From NCBI GenBank assembly GCA_030834895.1, contig JAUQXA010000010.1, positions 62,001 through 126,000 on the forward strand: 64,000 nucleotides of DNA, read 5' to 3'. Under the pieces are notes generated by a model, which ran no database searches, was not told the DNA's origin, and saw only the letters and a program-made list of their open reading frames with translations. Source of the stretch: Anaerolineales bacterium. Lineage in GTDB: Bacteria > Chloroflexota > Anaerolineae > Anaerolineales > Villigracilaceae. Of the stretch, positions 50,309 through 58,961 are shown piece after piece (position 1 is the first letter of the stretch; each line of letters opens with the position of its first letter). The position numbers and the translations under genes were made by a program.

Positions 50309-51238
50309 ATGAAAATCACCTACTCGATTGTCGCCCCCATTTACAACGAGATTGACAATCTCCCCGAGCTGCATCGCCGCGTAAAGGAAGTAATGGACGC
50401 CACGGGCGAAACATGGGAACTCATACTGGTCGATGACGGTTCCACCGACGGCTCGACCGACAAAATCCGCGAGCTGGCTGCGCAAGACGAATCGGTGCGC
50501 CCCGTGATCTTTGCCCGCAACTTCGGGCATCAGGTGGCCATCACCGCCGGCTGGGACTATGCGCGCGGCGACGCCATTGTCATCATCGACGCCGACTTGC
50601 AGGACCCACCTGAAGTGATTCTCGAACTGGTAAAGAAGTGGAAGGAAGGCTATGAGGTGGTCTATGCCGTACGCGGTGAGCGCGAGGGCGAGACCTGGTT
50701 CAAGAAGTTCACCGCCGCCATGTTCTACAGAATCATCTACAGCATTACCGACGTCAAAATCCCTGTGGATACGGGTGACTTCCGCCTGATGGATCGCAAG
50801 GTGGTGAATGTGCTCAAGCAAATGCAGGAGCGTCATCGCTTCCCGCGCGGCATGTCCGCCTGGGTGGGCTTCAAGCAGGTTGGAGTCACGTATAGACGCG
50901 CCGCCCGCGTCGCCGGTGTGACCAAGTATCCCTTCCGCAAGATGCTCAAGCTGGCTTTGAATGCGATAACCGGTTTTTCGTATTTTCCCTTGCAGGTGGC
51001 GACCTATGTTGGGTTCTTCTCGGCGGGCATTGCCATCCTTGCGATTCCCGTTGTCATTTATATGCGTATGATGGGATCGGGAGCTTTCTTCGGTCAAGCC
51101 ACTACTTTGATCGCGGTTCTGTTTTTGGGCGGTGTGCAGTTGATCTCGCTGGGCATTCTCGGCGAATATGTTGGACGTCTATATGACGAAGCCAAGGGGA
51201 GACCATTGTATATTGTCCGCGACGCGCCGGAAGAGTAG
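50309..51238 (+). CDS. Family 2 glycosyltransferase (DPM1/GtrB-like)
   Basis: The 309-residue enzyme has the GT-A catalytic domain with 'VDDGSTDGSTDKIREL' (about 34-49), 'IIDADLQDPPEVILEL' (the DxD metal site, about 90) and 'VDTGDFRLMDRKVV', then two C-terminal membrane helices (about 230-255 and 265-290). This build is that of polyprenyl-phosphate glucosyl or mannosyl transferases, which make lipid-linked sugars for surface polymers. The sugar is unknown. It could supply the GT-C-like proteins elsewhere in the window. A terminator follows. Confidence 0.9.
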   Translation: MKITYSIVAPIYNEIDNLPELHRRVKEVMDATGETWELILVDDGSTDGSTDKIRELAAQDESVRPVIFARNFGHQVAITAGWDYARGDAIVIIDADLQDPPEVILELVKKWKEGYEVVYAVRGEREGETWFKKFTAAMFYRIIYSITDVKIPVDTGDFRLMDRKVVNVLKQMQERHRFPRGMSAWVGFKQVGVTYRRAARVAGVTKYPFRKMLKLALNAITGFSYFPLQVATYVGFFSAGIAILAIPVVIYMRMMGSGAFFGQATTLIAVLFLGGVQLISLGILGEYVGRLYDEAKGRPLYIVRDAPEE

Positions 51239-51265
51239 TCGGTATTTTAGGATAAATTGCGCATG

Positions 51266-51300
51266 GCGGCAGAAGTCGATTGGGATTTCTGCCGCTTTTT
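51266..51300. terminator. Terminator between convergent genes
   Basis: GCGGCAGAA and TTCTGCCGC form a perfect 9-bp stem with a 12-base loop followed by TTTTTATA on the + strand, just behind the glycosyltransferase gene and before the convergent PRD regulator. Confidence 0.85.
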
Positions 51301-51320
51301 ATACCCCCTCTCCTAAACCA

Positions 51321-52877
51321 TTATTCGCGATAACTTAGGAACTTGGTAATGGCTTCAATATCTTCTGGCATCAACAACGGATGCACCCTGATGACCTTGG
51401 GGTTGCCGGCATACTGACGCGGCAGGGGGACGGTGGTAAGGATCAGGTCGGCGGAAAGCACCATCGCGGAGGTCAAGTCACGCATGGATACCACTTCCAG
51501 CGAATTGAGGTAGGGAAACCGCACGCCCAAACGGGCCACCAACAGTTGGGCTGTCGCCATTCCGCTCGGGCAGACCACGATTACATGCTCCAAATAGGAA
51601 CGGTTGCGAATATAAGCCGCCCGTAATAACATCGCCAGAATGTTTAAATCATTTTCGCCCAATACAACGCCAGTGTTTTCCCGCACAATATTCACGATGC
51701 CCTGGGCAATGCCAAGCTCGCGTTCAGGCTGTTCGGGCATTTCAACCTTGGTGAGCGAATCAGGGAACCATAGATTGAATCGCTGGCGGAAACAAGCCGG
51801 GATGATGTTGTTTAACAGGCCATTTTGCAGGGTCTGGTCATGTTTCAACTTGGAAATATTAAAAGCCTCCCCAAGGTAATCCATGATGCGCCTGATATCG
51901 AGGTTGAATCCCTGGCTTTGCACCAGCTCACCCGGTAATATTTCATTGCGCTGGGCGGACAGTAATTCCATGGCGATGCCCGCAATGTCTTCGCTTTTCC
52001 AGGACGAGTTCGAGGTTTGTCCCAAACGTTGAGCGACAAAACCAGCCACCGGCCAGATGGGCATGGTCTCCAACTCGCTCACAAGTTGTTTGTCAATACC
52101 AAGATGGTGTCCACCCTGTACCCGGTTCGCCATGATCGCAAATATCAACGCCAGGTTCAAAACAGCATCGTCGGTAAAACGCCCGCCCAGTTGTTCCTCA
52201 GCCTTGGTTACCAGTCCAACCGTGCGGCGGATATTGATCTGGGAAAGGAAGGTGTTGATGTATTCGAGAATGGGTAGCAGGCGCACATACCCTTTCAAAT
52301 CAAAGACCAATCCGTCGGCATGTGTGACTTCGGTGATGGGATCCTTGCTAAATGGCGTCTCTCCCCAGATCAACTTTGCGATGGTCTGCCGGCGGGACGA
52401 TTCAGTGCATACAGCCTGTATGCCAAAATGCGGCTTGCGGGTAAGCGTGATTTGTTCCCCTAAAAACCAAACCTCAACCTCATCCAGGTCTTTGGAAACG
52501 GTCATGCGCGAAACTTGCAGAATTTTTTCCAGTTGGGAGAGAATAAATGGTCCGGGTCTGGTTAATAAAAACAACGCCAATAATTGCTGGCGTTGACTGA
52601 TCGATAAAACGAGCTGGGTGCTGGCATTAACGTCGATTTCCTGCTGTAGAGCCAGGGCCTGCTTGCGCGAAACAGTCGTGGAAAACCCGATACCGGAGTG
52701 AATATACAGGTCTTCGTTGTGTTGCTTCAGCCACTCCCTGACGGCCGGCATGCTGTAAATCACCTGATGCGGACTCAGATGTAACAAACCCGCCAGTTCG
52801 ACTGAACTGATCGGTTTGCTCGCCTCCAAAAGGATCTTTAGAATGTCACGCTGGCGGTTGGTTAGGGCAGGTAACAT
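51321..52877 (-). CDS. PRD-domain transcriptional regulator with EIIB-like domain (MtlR-like)
   Basis: The 518-residue protein is a PTS-controlled activator. Two N-terminal helix-turn-helix regions are visible ('LTNRQRDILKILLEASKPIS', about 5-24, and 'ILQVSRMTVSKDLDEVEVWF', about 117-136), followed by two PRD domains (about 185-290 and 300-410) and a C-terminal EIIB-like domain with the Cys loop 'VIVVCPSGMATAQLLVARLG'. Unlike full MtlR-type regulators (about 690 residues) it ends there and has no EIIA domain. PRD and EIIB phosphorylation by HPr and EIIs would tell it whether substrate is flowing. It is the last gene of the - strand operon and likely acts at the repeats upstream of the EIIC gene. 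Confidence 0.88.
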   Translation of the reverse strand: MLPALTNRQRDILKILLEASKPISSVELAGLLHLSPHQVIYSMPAVREWLKQHNEDLYIHSGIGFSTTVSRKQALALQQEIDVNASTQLVLSISQRQQLLALFLLTRPGPFILSQLEKILQVSRMTVSKDLDEVEVWFLGEQITLTRKPHFGIQAVCTESSRRQTIAKLIWGETPFSKDPITEVTHADGLVFDLKGYVRLLPILEYINTFLSQINIRRTVGLVTKAEEQLGGRFTDDAVLNLALIFAIMANRVQGGHHLGIDKQLVSELETMPIWPVAGFVAQRLGQTSNSSWKSEDIAGIAMELLSAQRNEILPGELVQSQGFNLDIRRIMDYLGEAFNISKLKHDQTLQNGLLNNIIPACFRQRFNLWFPDSLTKVEMPEQPERELGIAQGIVNIVRENTGVVLGENDLNILAMLLRAAYIRNRSYLEHVIVVCPSGMATAQLLVARLGVRFPYLNSLEVVSMRDLTSAMVLSADLILTTVPLPRQYAGNPKVIRVHPLLMPEDIEAITKFLSYRE

Positions 52878-52992
52878 TTTTCACAGGTGGAACTGTAAGA
52901 AAAGAATGCCGGACATGTCGATAAGATTACTTTGGATTAATGGATTATCAACACTCACTAATTTTAGCATCTTTTGTCCAATACGTATCGTT

Positions 52993-54531
52993 TCATCGGG
53001 AATAAAGTGCGGACAAATCGCCCATCAACCCGCGGGTTTGCTCGTATAGTTCGCGGTAGATTCGATAAAGCGGCAGGTAGCTTGACGTGGCTTTGGGATC
53101 GGGGGAAATTTGATGGGTATACCGTACCCATTTCTTGATCTCGCCCAGACTTGTGAACAAACCAACTCCCACACCGGCTAAAAAAGCATCGCCATAGGAT
53201 GAGCCGATTTGCTGGTCAGGGATGGACATTTCGATATTGGCAATGTTGCTAATAATTTGCATCCAGGCCAGGTTTCTAGATCCGCCGCCAACCGCCAGAA
53301 TGCGTTTGGGATAAATGTATTCCGCAATCATGCCATCGAAGTTGTGACGGATCCCAAAGCCAATACTTTCAAGCAGGGCGCGATAAATATCCGCACGGGT
53401 GTGCTTGAGAGTCAACCCGAACAACACGCCTTTTGCATTCGGGTCATACATCGGTGTGCGTTCACCTTCAAAATAGGGCAGGGCTATCAGTCCTCTGGCG
53501 CCTGGCGGAGAGTCATTCAATAATTCAGATAAGGCGGCATAGGCGTTTTTGCCATGTGTTTTTTGGTCGGCCAATTCCAAGGGGGATAGGTTATCTCTGA
53601 ACCAGCGCGTTAGACTCCCAACTGTGGACATGCCGCCTACGAATGCAAAGGTATCTGGCTCCAGCCAGTTGAGAGCCCAATAATTATCGGTGGGCACCAA
53701 TCGGTCGGTTTTCAAGATGAAGGAATTGCTGCTGCCAAACATCATCATCATGTCGCCAAATTCGGCGACTCCAGCGCTGATGGCTTCGGCTGCTGAGTCC
53801 AAAGTGCCGGCGATGACTGGAGTCCCCTCCTTCAATCCTGTCTGCCGAGCGGACTGGGTTGTAACATAGCCGGCAATTTCACAACTCAAGGACATATCGG
53901 GAAGTTTATCAAAGGGGACAATCAGGTCATCCAGGTCTTCCCGCCACCGAATGTTTTCCACATCAATAAGCGGCGCGTAGGTACAGGCAGTGTAATTATC
54001 CATCACCGCCCGCCCAGTCAGTTTAAAGACAATATATGACTGACTGGTTAGGAACCATCTGGACTTGGAATAAACCTCAGGTTCGTGGTTCTTAATCCAT
54101 AAAATTTTAGGTCCGTTTGCGGAGGATGAAAGGTGGGTGGCGCTGTGTTTGAAAATATTCTCCCTGCCAAGTTCTTTTTCCAGGTACGCGATCTCATCAG
54201 ATGCTCGCGTGTCAATTCCATAAAGGATTGCCTGGCGGAGAGGATTTCCAGAGGAGTCGACCGGCAATACACAGGGCCCAATTCCGGAAACACCCACACC
54301 TGCGACATGTCCCGGCTGAATGCCTGACCTTTCCAAAACCTCGCGGCAAATGGACACAAATTCACCCCACCAGGTCCGGTCAGGATCATGCTCCACCCAG
54401 CCGGGTTTGGGCATGGAGAGAGTATGTTCAATGACATGTTCAGCGATTACGTCCCCTGTCTCCGTCTCCACCAAGACTCCTTTGGAGGAGTATGTGCCAA
54501 TGTCTACGCCAAGCAAGTAGGATTTAGCCAT
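52993..54531 (-). CDS. FGGY family carbohydrate kinase (xylulokinase-like)
   Basis: The start at 54531 begins the conserved 'MAKSYLLGVDIGTYSSKGVL'; an upstream ATG at 54585 adds unrelated residues. The 512-residue protein has the FGGY ATPase fold: phosphate-1 loop 'GVDIGTYSSKGV', 'PGWVEHDPDRTWWGEF', 'GIDTRASDEI', 'GTLDSAAEAISAGV' and 'RILAVGGGSRNLAWMQI'. It resembles xylulokinases and related kinases of unknown specificity. It would phosphorylate a free sugar or polyol, which is odd in a locus whose import is already phosphorylating, and suggests a second, unphosphorylated intermediate. It is cotranscribed with NanE and the oxidoreductase. Confidence 0.88.
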   Translation of the reverse strand: MAKSYLLGVDIGTYSSKGVLVETETGDVIAEHVIEHTLSMPKPGWVEHDPDRTWWGEFVSICREVLERSGIQPGHVAGVGVSGIGPCVLPVDSSGNPLRQAILYGIDTRASDEIAYLEKELGRENIFKHSATHLSSSANGPKILWIKNHEPEVYSKSRWFLTSQSYIVFKLTGRAVMDNYTACTYAPLIDVENIRWREDLDDLIVPFDKLPDMSLSCEIAGYVTTQSARQTGLKEGTPVIAGTLDSAAEAISAGVAEFGDMMMMFGSSNSFILKTDRLVPTDNYWALNWLEPDTFAFVGGMSTVGSLTRWFRDNLSPLELADQKTHGKNAYAALSELLNDSPPGARGLIALPYFEGERTPMYDPNAKGVLFGLTLKHTRADIYRALLESIGFGIRHNFDGMIAEYIYPKRILAVGGGSRNLAWMQIISNIANIEMSIPDQQIGSSYGDAFLAGVGVGLFTSLGEIKKWVRYTHQISPDPKATSSYLPLYRIYRELYEQTRGLMGDLSALYSR

Positions 54532-54552
54532 AGCCTGTCTATTGTCTCGTGA

Positions 54553-54603
54553 AGAAAGAAAATCCCAATTTGATTTTGCAGACAAGCTTAACCAAATTGG
54601 GAT
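54553..54603 (-). terminator. Hairpin between nanE and the kinase gene (- strand)
   Basis: ATCCCAATTTG (54562-54572) and CAAATTGGGAT (54593-54603) pair perfectly. On the - strand the stem is followed by TTTCTTTC. It would act as a partial terminator that lowers expression of the kinase and regulator relative to nanE and the oxidoreductase. Confidence 0.65.
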
Positions 54604-54612
54604 CCAATGGAA

Positions 54613-55323
54613 TTACTTCTTTAAGTCACTGATGGTTTCGATAAAGGCTTCAGTGATCTGTCGAGGGCGGGTAATTGCGCCTCCAACCACCACCGAAACC
54701 GCACCGTTTAGTAAGGCCTGCCGCACTTGTTGCGGAGTGTGATAGCGTCCCTCAGCGATAACCGGAATGGAGCTGCTGGCAGCCAGTTTGGTAACCAGAT
54801 CCAGGTCAGGTCCCTTTTGCTGCGGGCTGTATGGCGTATAGCCTGAAAGCGTGGTGGAAAGCATGTCCGCGCCGGCATCAGCCGCTGCCATGCCCTCCTC
54901 ATGTGTGGAAATATCCGCCATGACCATACACTTGGTCTGTTCGTGGACTTTGGCAATCAACTCCTTGATGTCACCCTCAGGGTGTGGACGTTTGGTGCAG
55001 TCAATGGCGATGATGTCCGCGCCTGCCTCGGCGATTGCCAAAGCGTGTTTCAACGTTGGGGTAATGATGACATCGTAGCCGGGCATGACTTCCTTATATA
55101 GTCCGATCAGAGGCAGGTCAACTGCCTGACGGATGGCTTTTACATCCACAGGGGTGTTGGCGCGGATTCCCCTGGCGCCGCCACGGGCTACTGAAATTGC
55201 CATTTTGGCCATGATGTCCGAGCCGAAGAGGGCTTCATCAGGTAAAGCCTGACAGGAGACAATCAACTGTTTTTCAACTTGTTCGATAAATTTTCGAAGG
55301 CGTTCTTCACGCAGGTTTGCCAT
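54613..55323 (-). CDS. nanE: N-acetylmannosamine-6-phosphate 2-epimerase (NanE)
   Basis: NanE converts ManNAc-6-phosphate to GlcNAc-6-phosphate. This 236-residue TIM-barrel protein shows the family motifs '[15 protein letters not shown]', '[17 protein letters not shown]', 'PLIGLYKEV', '[18 protein letters not shown]' (catalytic Lys and Arg region), '[12 protein letters not shown]' and '[16 protein letters not shown]'. The ATG at 55323 has AAGG 8 bases upstream and begins MANLREERL; an in-frame ATG lies 15 bases further up. No NanA, NanK, NagA or NagB gene is in the window, so the substrate here may be an N-acetylated or other hexosamine phosphate from the PTS. Confidence 0.92.
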   Translation of the reverse strand: MANLREERLRKFIEQVEKQLIVSCQALPDEALFGSDIMAKMAISVARGGARGIRANTPVDVKAIRQAVDLPLIGLYKEVMPGYDVIITPTLKHALAIAEAGADIIAIDCTKRPHPEGDIKELIAKVHEQTKCMVMADISTHEEGMAAADAGADMLSTTLSGYTPYSPQQKGPDLDLVTKLAASSSIPVIAEGRYHTPQQVRQALLNGAVSVVVGGAITRPRQITEAFIETISDLKK

Positions 55324-55364
55324 TGGAATACCTTGCAATGTTTTCGAATGTTTTCGGATTGGGT

Positions 55365-56333
55365 CTACAAATTAACCGGCTGACCAGTCTCGATTGATTT
55401 CATGGCAGCCAGAACCATGCGCGTCGCGGCTAATCCATCTTGTCCGGTGACCGGGACTGTCTTGTTATCCAGGATGCAATCCACGAAAGCGCGGTCCTCA
55501 TCCACCAGTCCGGCGGACACCGAGGGGAATTTTGCGCCGTTCTGGGTGTAAATTTCGATTCCCTGGCGCATCTGGTCGAGGTTCAGACTGCCTTTGTTGC
55601 CAATGATATCCAACTTAAAGTCGCGCCCAGCCGGGTGCTTGTCCTGCAGGAACCAGCCAATCTGGGCACAGCCAACCACGCCGTTTGCAAAGCGGATGAT
55701 CGAAAAAGTCTCATTTTCGATGGGATATGCGCTCGGGACACTGGTGGCAGCCTGGGTATAAACGCTGACAGGTTCGCTGCCGATGATCCAGCGCATGGCG
55801 TCAAAGTCATGAGGTCCGAGGAACATCAGAACGCCGCAGCGCCCCTTTAGGCGGTCAGGTTGGGAAATGACATTCTCGCGTCGTGTGTAAATGCTGACCA
55901 TGTCACCGAGGGTGCCGTCGCTTGCGGCCTTCCGGGCCTGCATGTAATGCAGGGAAAAGCGCAGGGTAAAACCGACCATCAACTTTACACCGGCGGTTTC
56001 AGCGGCATCGATGATAGCTTGCGCATCTTCCACGGTGGTGGCAATAGGTTTTTCAACCAGGATGTGCTTGCCAGCTTGGGCCGCCAGCACACAGGCATCG
56101 CGATGCAAATCGTCGGGGGTGGCAATCACCACTGCATCCAGTCCGGGGTGCTTGAGCATTTCTTTTACATCTGTGTATGGGGTGGCTCCGAACTGCGCGG
56201 CAGTTGAAGACATGACTTTATCGTTTATGTCTGCCACTGCGCAAAGCTTGGCGCGCTCCAGGACAGCGATGGCGCTGCAGTGTTTCTGACCAATGGCTCC
56301 CAGTCCAATAACGCCAATATTTAGTTTTTCCAT
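55365..56333 (-). CDS. Gfo/Idh/MocA family oxidoreductase
   Basis: The 322-residue NAD(P)-dependent enzyme has the N-terminal Rossmann motif '[14 protein letters not shown]' (about 5-18), the family signature '[20 protein letters not shown]' with the conserved Lys, and '[19 protein letters not shown]' with the catalytic His. Members oxidise or reduce sugars, sugar acids and inositols. The substrate is unknown; in this operon, in front of nanE and an FGGY kinase, it may oxidise the free sugar or polyol before phosphorylation. It is the first gene of the - strand operon, about 85 bases from the proposed start of transcription. Confidence 0.9.
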   Translation of the reverse strand: MEKLNIGVIGLGAIGQKHCSAIAVLERAKLCAVADINDKVMSSTAAQFGATPYTDVKEMLKHPGLDAVVIATPDDLHRDACVLAAQAGKHILVEKPIATTVEDAQAIIDAAETAGVKLMVGFTLRFSLHYMQARKAASDGTLGDMVSIYTRRENVISQPDRLKGRCGVLMFLGPHDFDAMRWIIGSEPVSVYTQAATSVPSAYPIENETFSIIRFANGVVGCAQIGWFLQDKHPAGRDFKLDIIGNKGSLNLDQMRQGIEIYTQNGAKFPSVSAGLVDEDRAFVDCILDNKTVPVTGQDGLAATRMVLAAMKSIETGQPVNL

Positions 56334-56400
56334 TTTTGTCCTCGTTTTAAACTATTTTTAGAAAGAGTTTTTATTTGTGAAGGCTTTTCAGCGGGGTAAA

Positions 56401-56485
56401 TATAACATGTCTAAAAAATAATATAGTATACATTTTTGACGCTCGGGTTCCAAAATATATATCATTTTAGACTTGAAACGTTATA
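56401..56485. promoter_or_regulatory. Divergent promoter region framed by an inverted repeat
   Basis: The arms TATAAC-ATG-TCTAAAA (56401-56416) and TTTTAGAC...GTTATA (56465-56485) are complementary with a small gap. Between them lie a - strand promoter, -35 TTGGAA (56448-56453, - strand) and -10 TATACT (56425-56430, - strand) with 17-base spacing, and a + strand candidate, TTGACG (56436-56441) and TATCAT (56460-56465) with 18-base spacing. The two overlap face to face, so a regulator bound to the arms could control both operons. Confidence 0.6.
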
Positions 56486-56586
56486 TACTATTTTCAGTAA
56501 AGTACTCCAGTCCGGGAAGAGTGTCAAAGCCGGTTCGCTATGGCAATATCTTTTAGAGCGGCTTGGGCTTGATTTTTTTTATTAGC

Positions 56587-56855
56587 GATTGACCAGAGGC
56601 AGTCGTGTTCTGAGTGGGCTGACTGCAACGAAAAACAAATGCACCATCAACAAACTGTGCAAGGGCAGCAACAGTGAAAGGATGGTGAAACTATTTTAAT
56701 CATGTTGTGTTGTTTAATTTGTGACCGAACAGTCATATAAGCCGCGCCTCATGGTAGACGACTGTACCATCATAAAACTGTGGAGTGTTAATAAGACAGA
56801 GAAAGGATGGTGAGACCAAATCAATCATACTGCGTTCTTTGACTTATTGATCGGA
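56587..56855 (+). repeat. Tandem imperfect 125-base repeat upstream of the PTS operon
   Basis: Two copies follow each other. Matching landmarks lie about 125 bases apart: TGACC...CAGTC (56591 and 56723), TGCACCATCA/TGTACCATCA (56640 and 56763), GAAAGGATGGTG (56676 and 56801) and ATCATgttGcGTTnTTT (56699 and 56824). In each copy ACCATC can pair with GATGGT about 35 bases later. The copies have diverged while these landmarks stayed, which suggests selected sites: operators for the PRD regulator or a tandem RNA element in the long leader of the EIIC gene. Confidence 0.65.
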
Positions 56856-56881
56856 AAAAATAGTAAAAAAGGAGATGCATT

Positions 56882-57943
56882 ATGAAGGAAAGTATTCAAA
56901 AATGGGGAGGCTTCATGGCCGGGATGGTGATCCCGAACATCGGCGCCATCATTGCCTGGGGTCTGATCACCGCGTTCTTCATTCCGACCGGCTGGATTCC
57001 AAACGAGAATTTTGCCAAGCTCGTTGGCCCGATGATCCTGTACTTGCTCCCAATTCTGATCGGTTACATGGGCGGCAAGCTTGTCTACGGTCACCGTGGT
57101 GGCGTCATCGGCGCTGTGGCAACCATGGGTACCGTTGTGGGTTCAACCGTCCCGATGTTCCTGGGCGGTATGATCATGGGCCCGATCTCGGCCTGGTTGC
57201 TCAAGAAACTTGATGAGGTTCTTGAACCGCGAACCCCGATCGGTTTTGAACTGCTGATCAACAACTTCTCGTTGGGGATTTTAGGAATGCTCCTGGCTAT
57301 GCTGGCGCAGATCGCTGTTGCCCCATTTGTGACCGGACTTAGCAACGCGGCAGGTGCCGTGGTTCAGGCCTTGATCAATGCTGGCGTTCTTCCATTGGTC
57401 GATCTCATTGTTGAACCTGCCAAGATCCTGTTCCTGAACAACGCGCTTAACATCGGCGTGTTGGCGCCTTTGGGTGCCGCGGCTTCGCAGGCTACCGGCC
57501 GCGCAATCCACTTCATGCTCGAGAGCAACCCGGGCCCCGGCTTGGGCTTGTTGCTGGCCTACTGGTTTGCCGGTAAGGGCATGCTCAAGGAATCCGCCCC
57601 GGCTTCAATCATCATTCATTTCTTTGGCGGCATCCATGAGATCTACTTCCCATACGTTCTGGCTCACCCGATCATGTTATTGGCCATGTATGCTGGTGGC
57701 ATCTTAGCTGACACCTGGTGGATGATCACAGACGCTGGACTGGTGGCTACACCCTCGCCCGGCTCGATCTTCGCCTACCTCGCCATGACACCCAAGGGAT
57801 GGCACTTCCAGGTTTTGACGGGTGTTCTCATTGGCGCGCTCGCCTCTTGGGGAGTGGGTTACGTCCTTCTCAAGCGCTTCCCGGTCAAGGAAGAGGAAGC
57901 CGAAGTTGAAGAGCACGCTGTGTCGGTTCCTGGTCTGAGTTAA
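56882..57943 (+). CDS. PTS permease, mannitol-type EIIC
   Basis: The 353-residue membrane protein is the EIIC part of a mannitol-type phosphotransferase system and imports a sugar or hexitol while it is phosphorylated. It has about eight membrane segments and the mannitol EIIC motif 'FFGGIHEIYFPYVLAHPIML' (about 242-261), as well as 'GRAIHFMLESNPGPGLGLLL' and 'GMVIPNIGAIIAWGLITAFF'. EIIB and EIIA, which are fused to EIIC in E. coli MtlA, are separate genes here. The substrate may not be mannitol, given the neighbouring NanE, kinase and dehydrogenase. The ATG follows AAGGAG. A long repeat-containing leader precedes it and a terminator-like hairpin follows. Confidence 0.9.
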   Translation: MKESIQKWGGFMAGMVIPNIGAIIAWGLITAFFIPTGWIPNENFAKLVGPMILYLLPILIGYMGGKLVYGHRGGVIGAVATMGTVVGSTVPMFLGGMIMGPISAWLLKKLDEVLEPRTPIGFELLINNFSLGILGMLLAMLAQIAVAPFVTGLSNAAGAVVQALINAGVLPLVDLIVEPAKILFLNNALNIGVLAPLGAAASQATGRAIHFMLESNPGPGLGLLLAYWFAGKGMLKESAPASIIIHFFGGIHEIYFPYVLAHPIMLLAMYAGGILADTWWMITDAGLVATPSPGSIFAYLAMTPKGWHFQVLTGVLIGALASWGVGYVLLKRFPVKEEEAEVEEHAVSVPGLS

Positions 57944-57954
57944 TTATTAATTGG

Positions 57955-57990
57955 AAGAGTCCCCTTATATACAGGGGACTCTTCTTTTTC
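57955..57990 (+). terminator. Terminator-like hairpin between EIIC and EIIB genes
   Basis: AAGAGTCCCC and GGGGACTCTT form a perfect 10-bp stem with a 9-base loop followed by CTTTTTC. It lies 11 bases behind the EIIC stop. As the operon continues, it probably acts as a partial terminator or protects the upstream mRNA. Confidence 0.8.
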
Positions 57991-58040
57991 GTATTAATGC
58001 AAGATACGAGTTCTTAAGAACCAATATAAGAGGATTTGAC

Positions 58041-58367
58041 ATGCCAAAATCAATTAAAGCTTCAGATGTCTCTACCATCATTTTCGTTTGCGAGGCTGGG
58101 ATCGGTTCCAGCCTGATGAGCGTGAACGCGCTGAAGAAAAAACTCAAGGCTGCCAAGATCGAAAATATCAATGTTTTTCATTTGGCTTCGTCCCGCCTGC
58201 CTGCGGACGCAAAATTTGTGATCTGTCACAAGGGAATGACCAAGCTGGTCCGCTCACGCGCGCCCGAAGCTGTAGTGGTTGGGTTTAACTTCTTCTTCAA
58301 TGACCCCGTATTCGACAAGGTGGTCAAAGCCTTGGCCGAAGGAACTGAGATTACAGAAGAAAATTAA
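58041..58367 (+). CDS. PTS EIIB component, mannitol-type
   Basis: The 108-residue cytoplasmic protein carries the phosphate from EIIA to the sugar. Cys17 in 'IIFVCEAGIGSSLMSVNALK' (residues 13-32) is the phosphorylation site, in the loop typical of mannitol and lactose type EIIB (usually CDAGMGSSAMGA). The start at 58041 has AGAGGA 7 bases upstream; an in-frame start at 57951 would run through the terminator hairpin. It lies between EIIC and a small membrane protein. Confidence 0.9.
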   Translation: MPKSIKASDVSTIIFVCEAGIGSSLMSVNALKKKLKAAKIENINVFHLASSRLPADAKFVICHKGMTKLVRSRAPEAVVVGFNFFFNDPVFDKVVKALAEGTEITEEN

Positions 58368-58385
58368 TTGTTCTCATTAAGCGTC

Positions 58386-58437
58386 GGTCCAGCCTCCCAC
58401 CTCCCAATTGAAAGGTGGGGGCCGGTTGGACAGTTTT
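58386..58437 (+). terminator. Terminator-like hairpin after the EIIB gene
   Basis: GTCCAGCCTCCCACCT and its near complement AGGTGGGGGCCGGTTGGAC form a long stem followed by AGTTTTTC. It lies about 20 bases behind the EIIB stop. The next gene is 75 bases further on the same strand, so readthrough or a new promoter is needed. Confidence 0.75.
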
Positions 58438-58512
58438 TCGGAATCCGTGCACGGATGCCTGTTTCTGGCTTGCATAAAATGTTCGGTCTGATGGATTTTA
58501 CAGGCGAAGGTT

Positions 58513-58899
58513 TTGGATAGGAGCCGTTGGATGTCGACCAAAAAGTCTGCCTATGAAATTGGGAGGATGCAACGTTATGTTCTAATTGGCGCTGGGATTG
58601 GGTTGTACTATGGTATTTTTTACAAATCATCCGGCGTGGATCCCGATTATGGGATTGCCATTGTTTTAAGCATTTTTGCCGCCTTGATTACCGCGGTGAT
58701 ACGGTTTTGGAAAAAGCAACAACCCTTTTCGGTTGTCCTCAAATATTATTTTGAGATGTTGTTGCTTTATTCTGTGTTTCTGCTTACCTTGGCTGGCCGC
58801 CATCTGGCAGAACAACTTGGAGGCAGATTTGCGGTTGCGGTGTTTACAACGCTGACCGGGACCTTCCTGGGTTATTTCATGGCAACCCGCAAAAGCTGA
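58513..58899 (+). CDS. Small hypothetical membrane protein in the PTS operon
   Basis: The 128-residue protein has four predicted membrane segments (about residues 17-33, 43-61, 73-95 and 103-123). The family is not recognised. The ATG at 58531 (start at 58513 is the outermost; an initial ATG at 58513 reads MDRSRWMSTKK, and a second at 58531 reads MSTKKSAYE with TAGGAGCCG before it) is uncertain by six residues. Its place between EIIB and the phosphatase gene suggests a role in the same pathway, but nothing in the sequence shows it. Confidence 0.6.
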   Translation: MDRSRWMSTKKSAYEIGRMQRYVLIGAGIGLYYGIFYKSSGVDPDYGIAIVLSIFAALITAVIRFWKKQQPFSVVLKYYFEMLLLYSVFLLTLAGRHLAEQLGGRFAVAVFTTLTGTFLGYFMATRKS

Positions 58900-58961
58900 A
58901 TTAAGAGGACTGTGACATTTATGAGTTATGACCGTCAACTGAATTCCGAGGATATTGTCAT

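Noticed and set aside
54613..55323. Sialic acid utilisation operon
   Set aside because: NanE alone is present. There is no NanA, NanK, sialidase or sialic acid transporter in the window, so calling the locus a sialic acid pathway is not supported.
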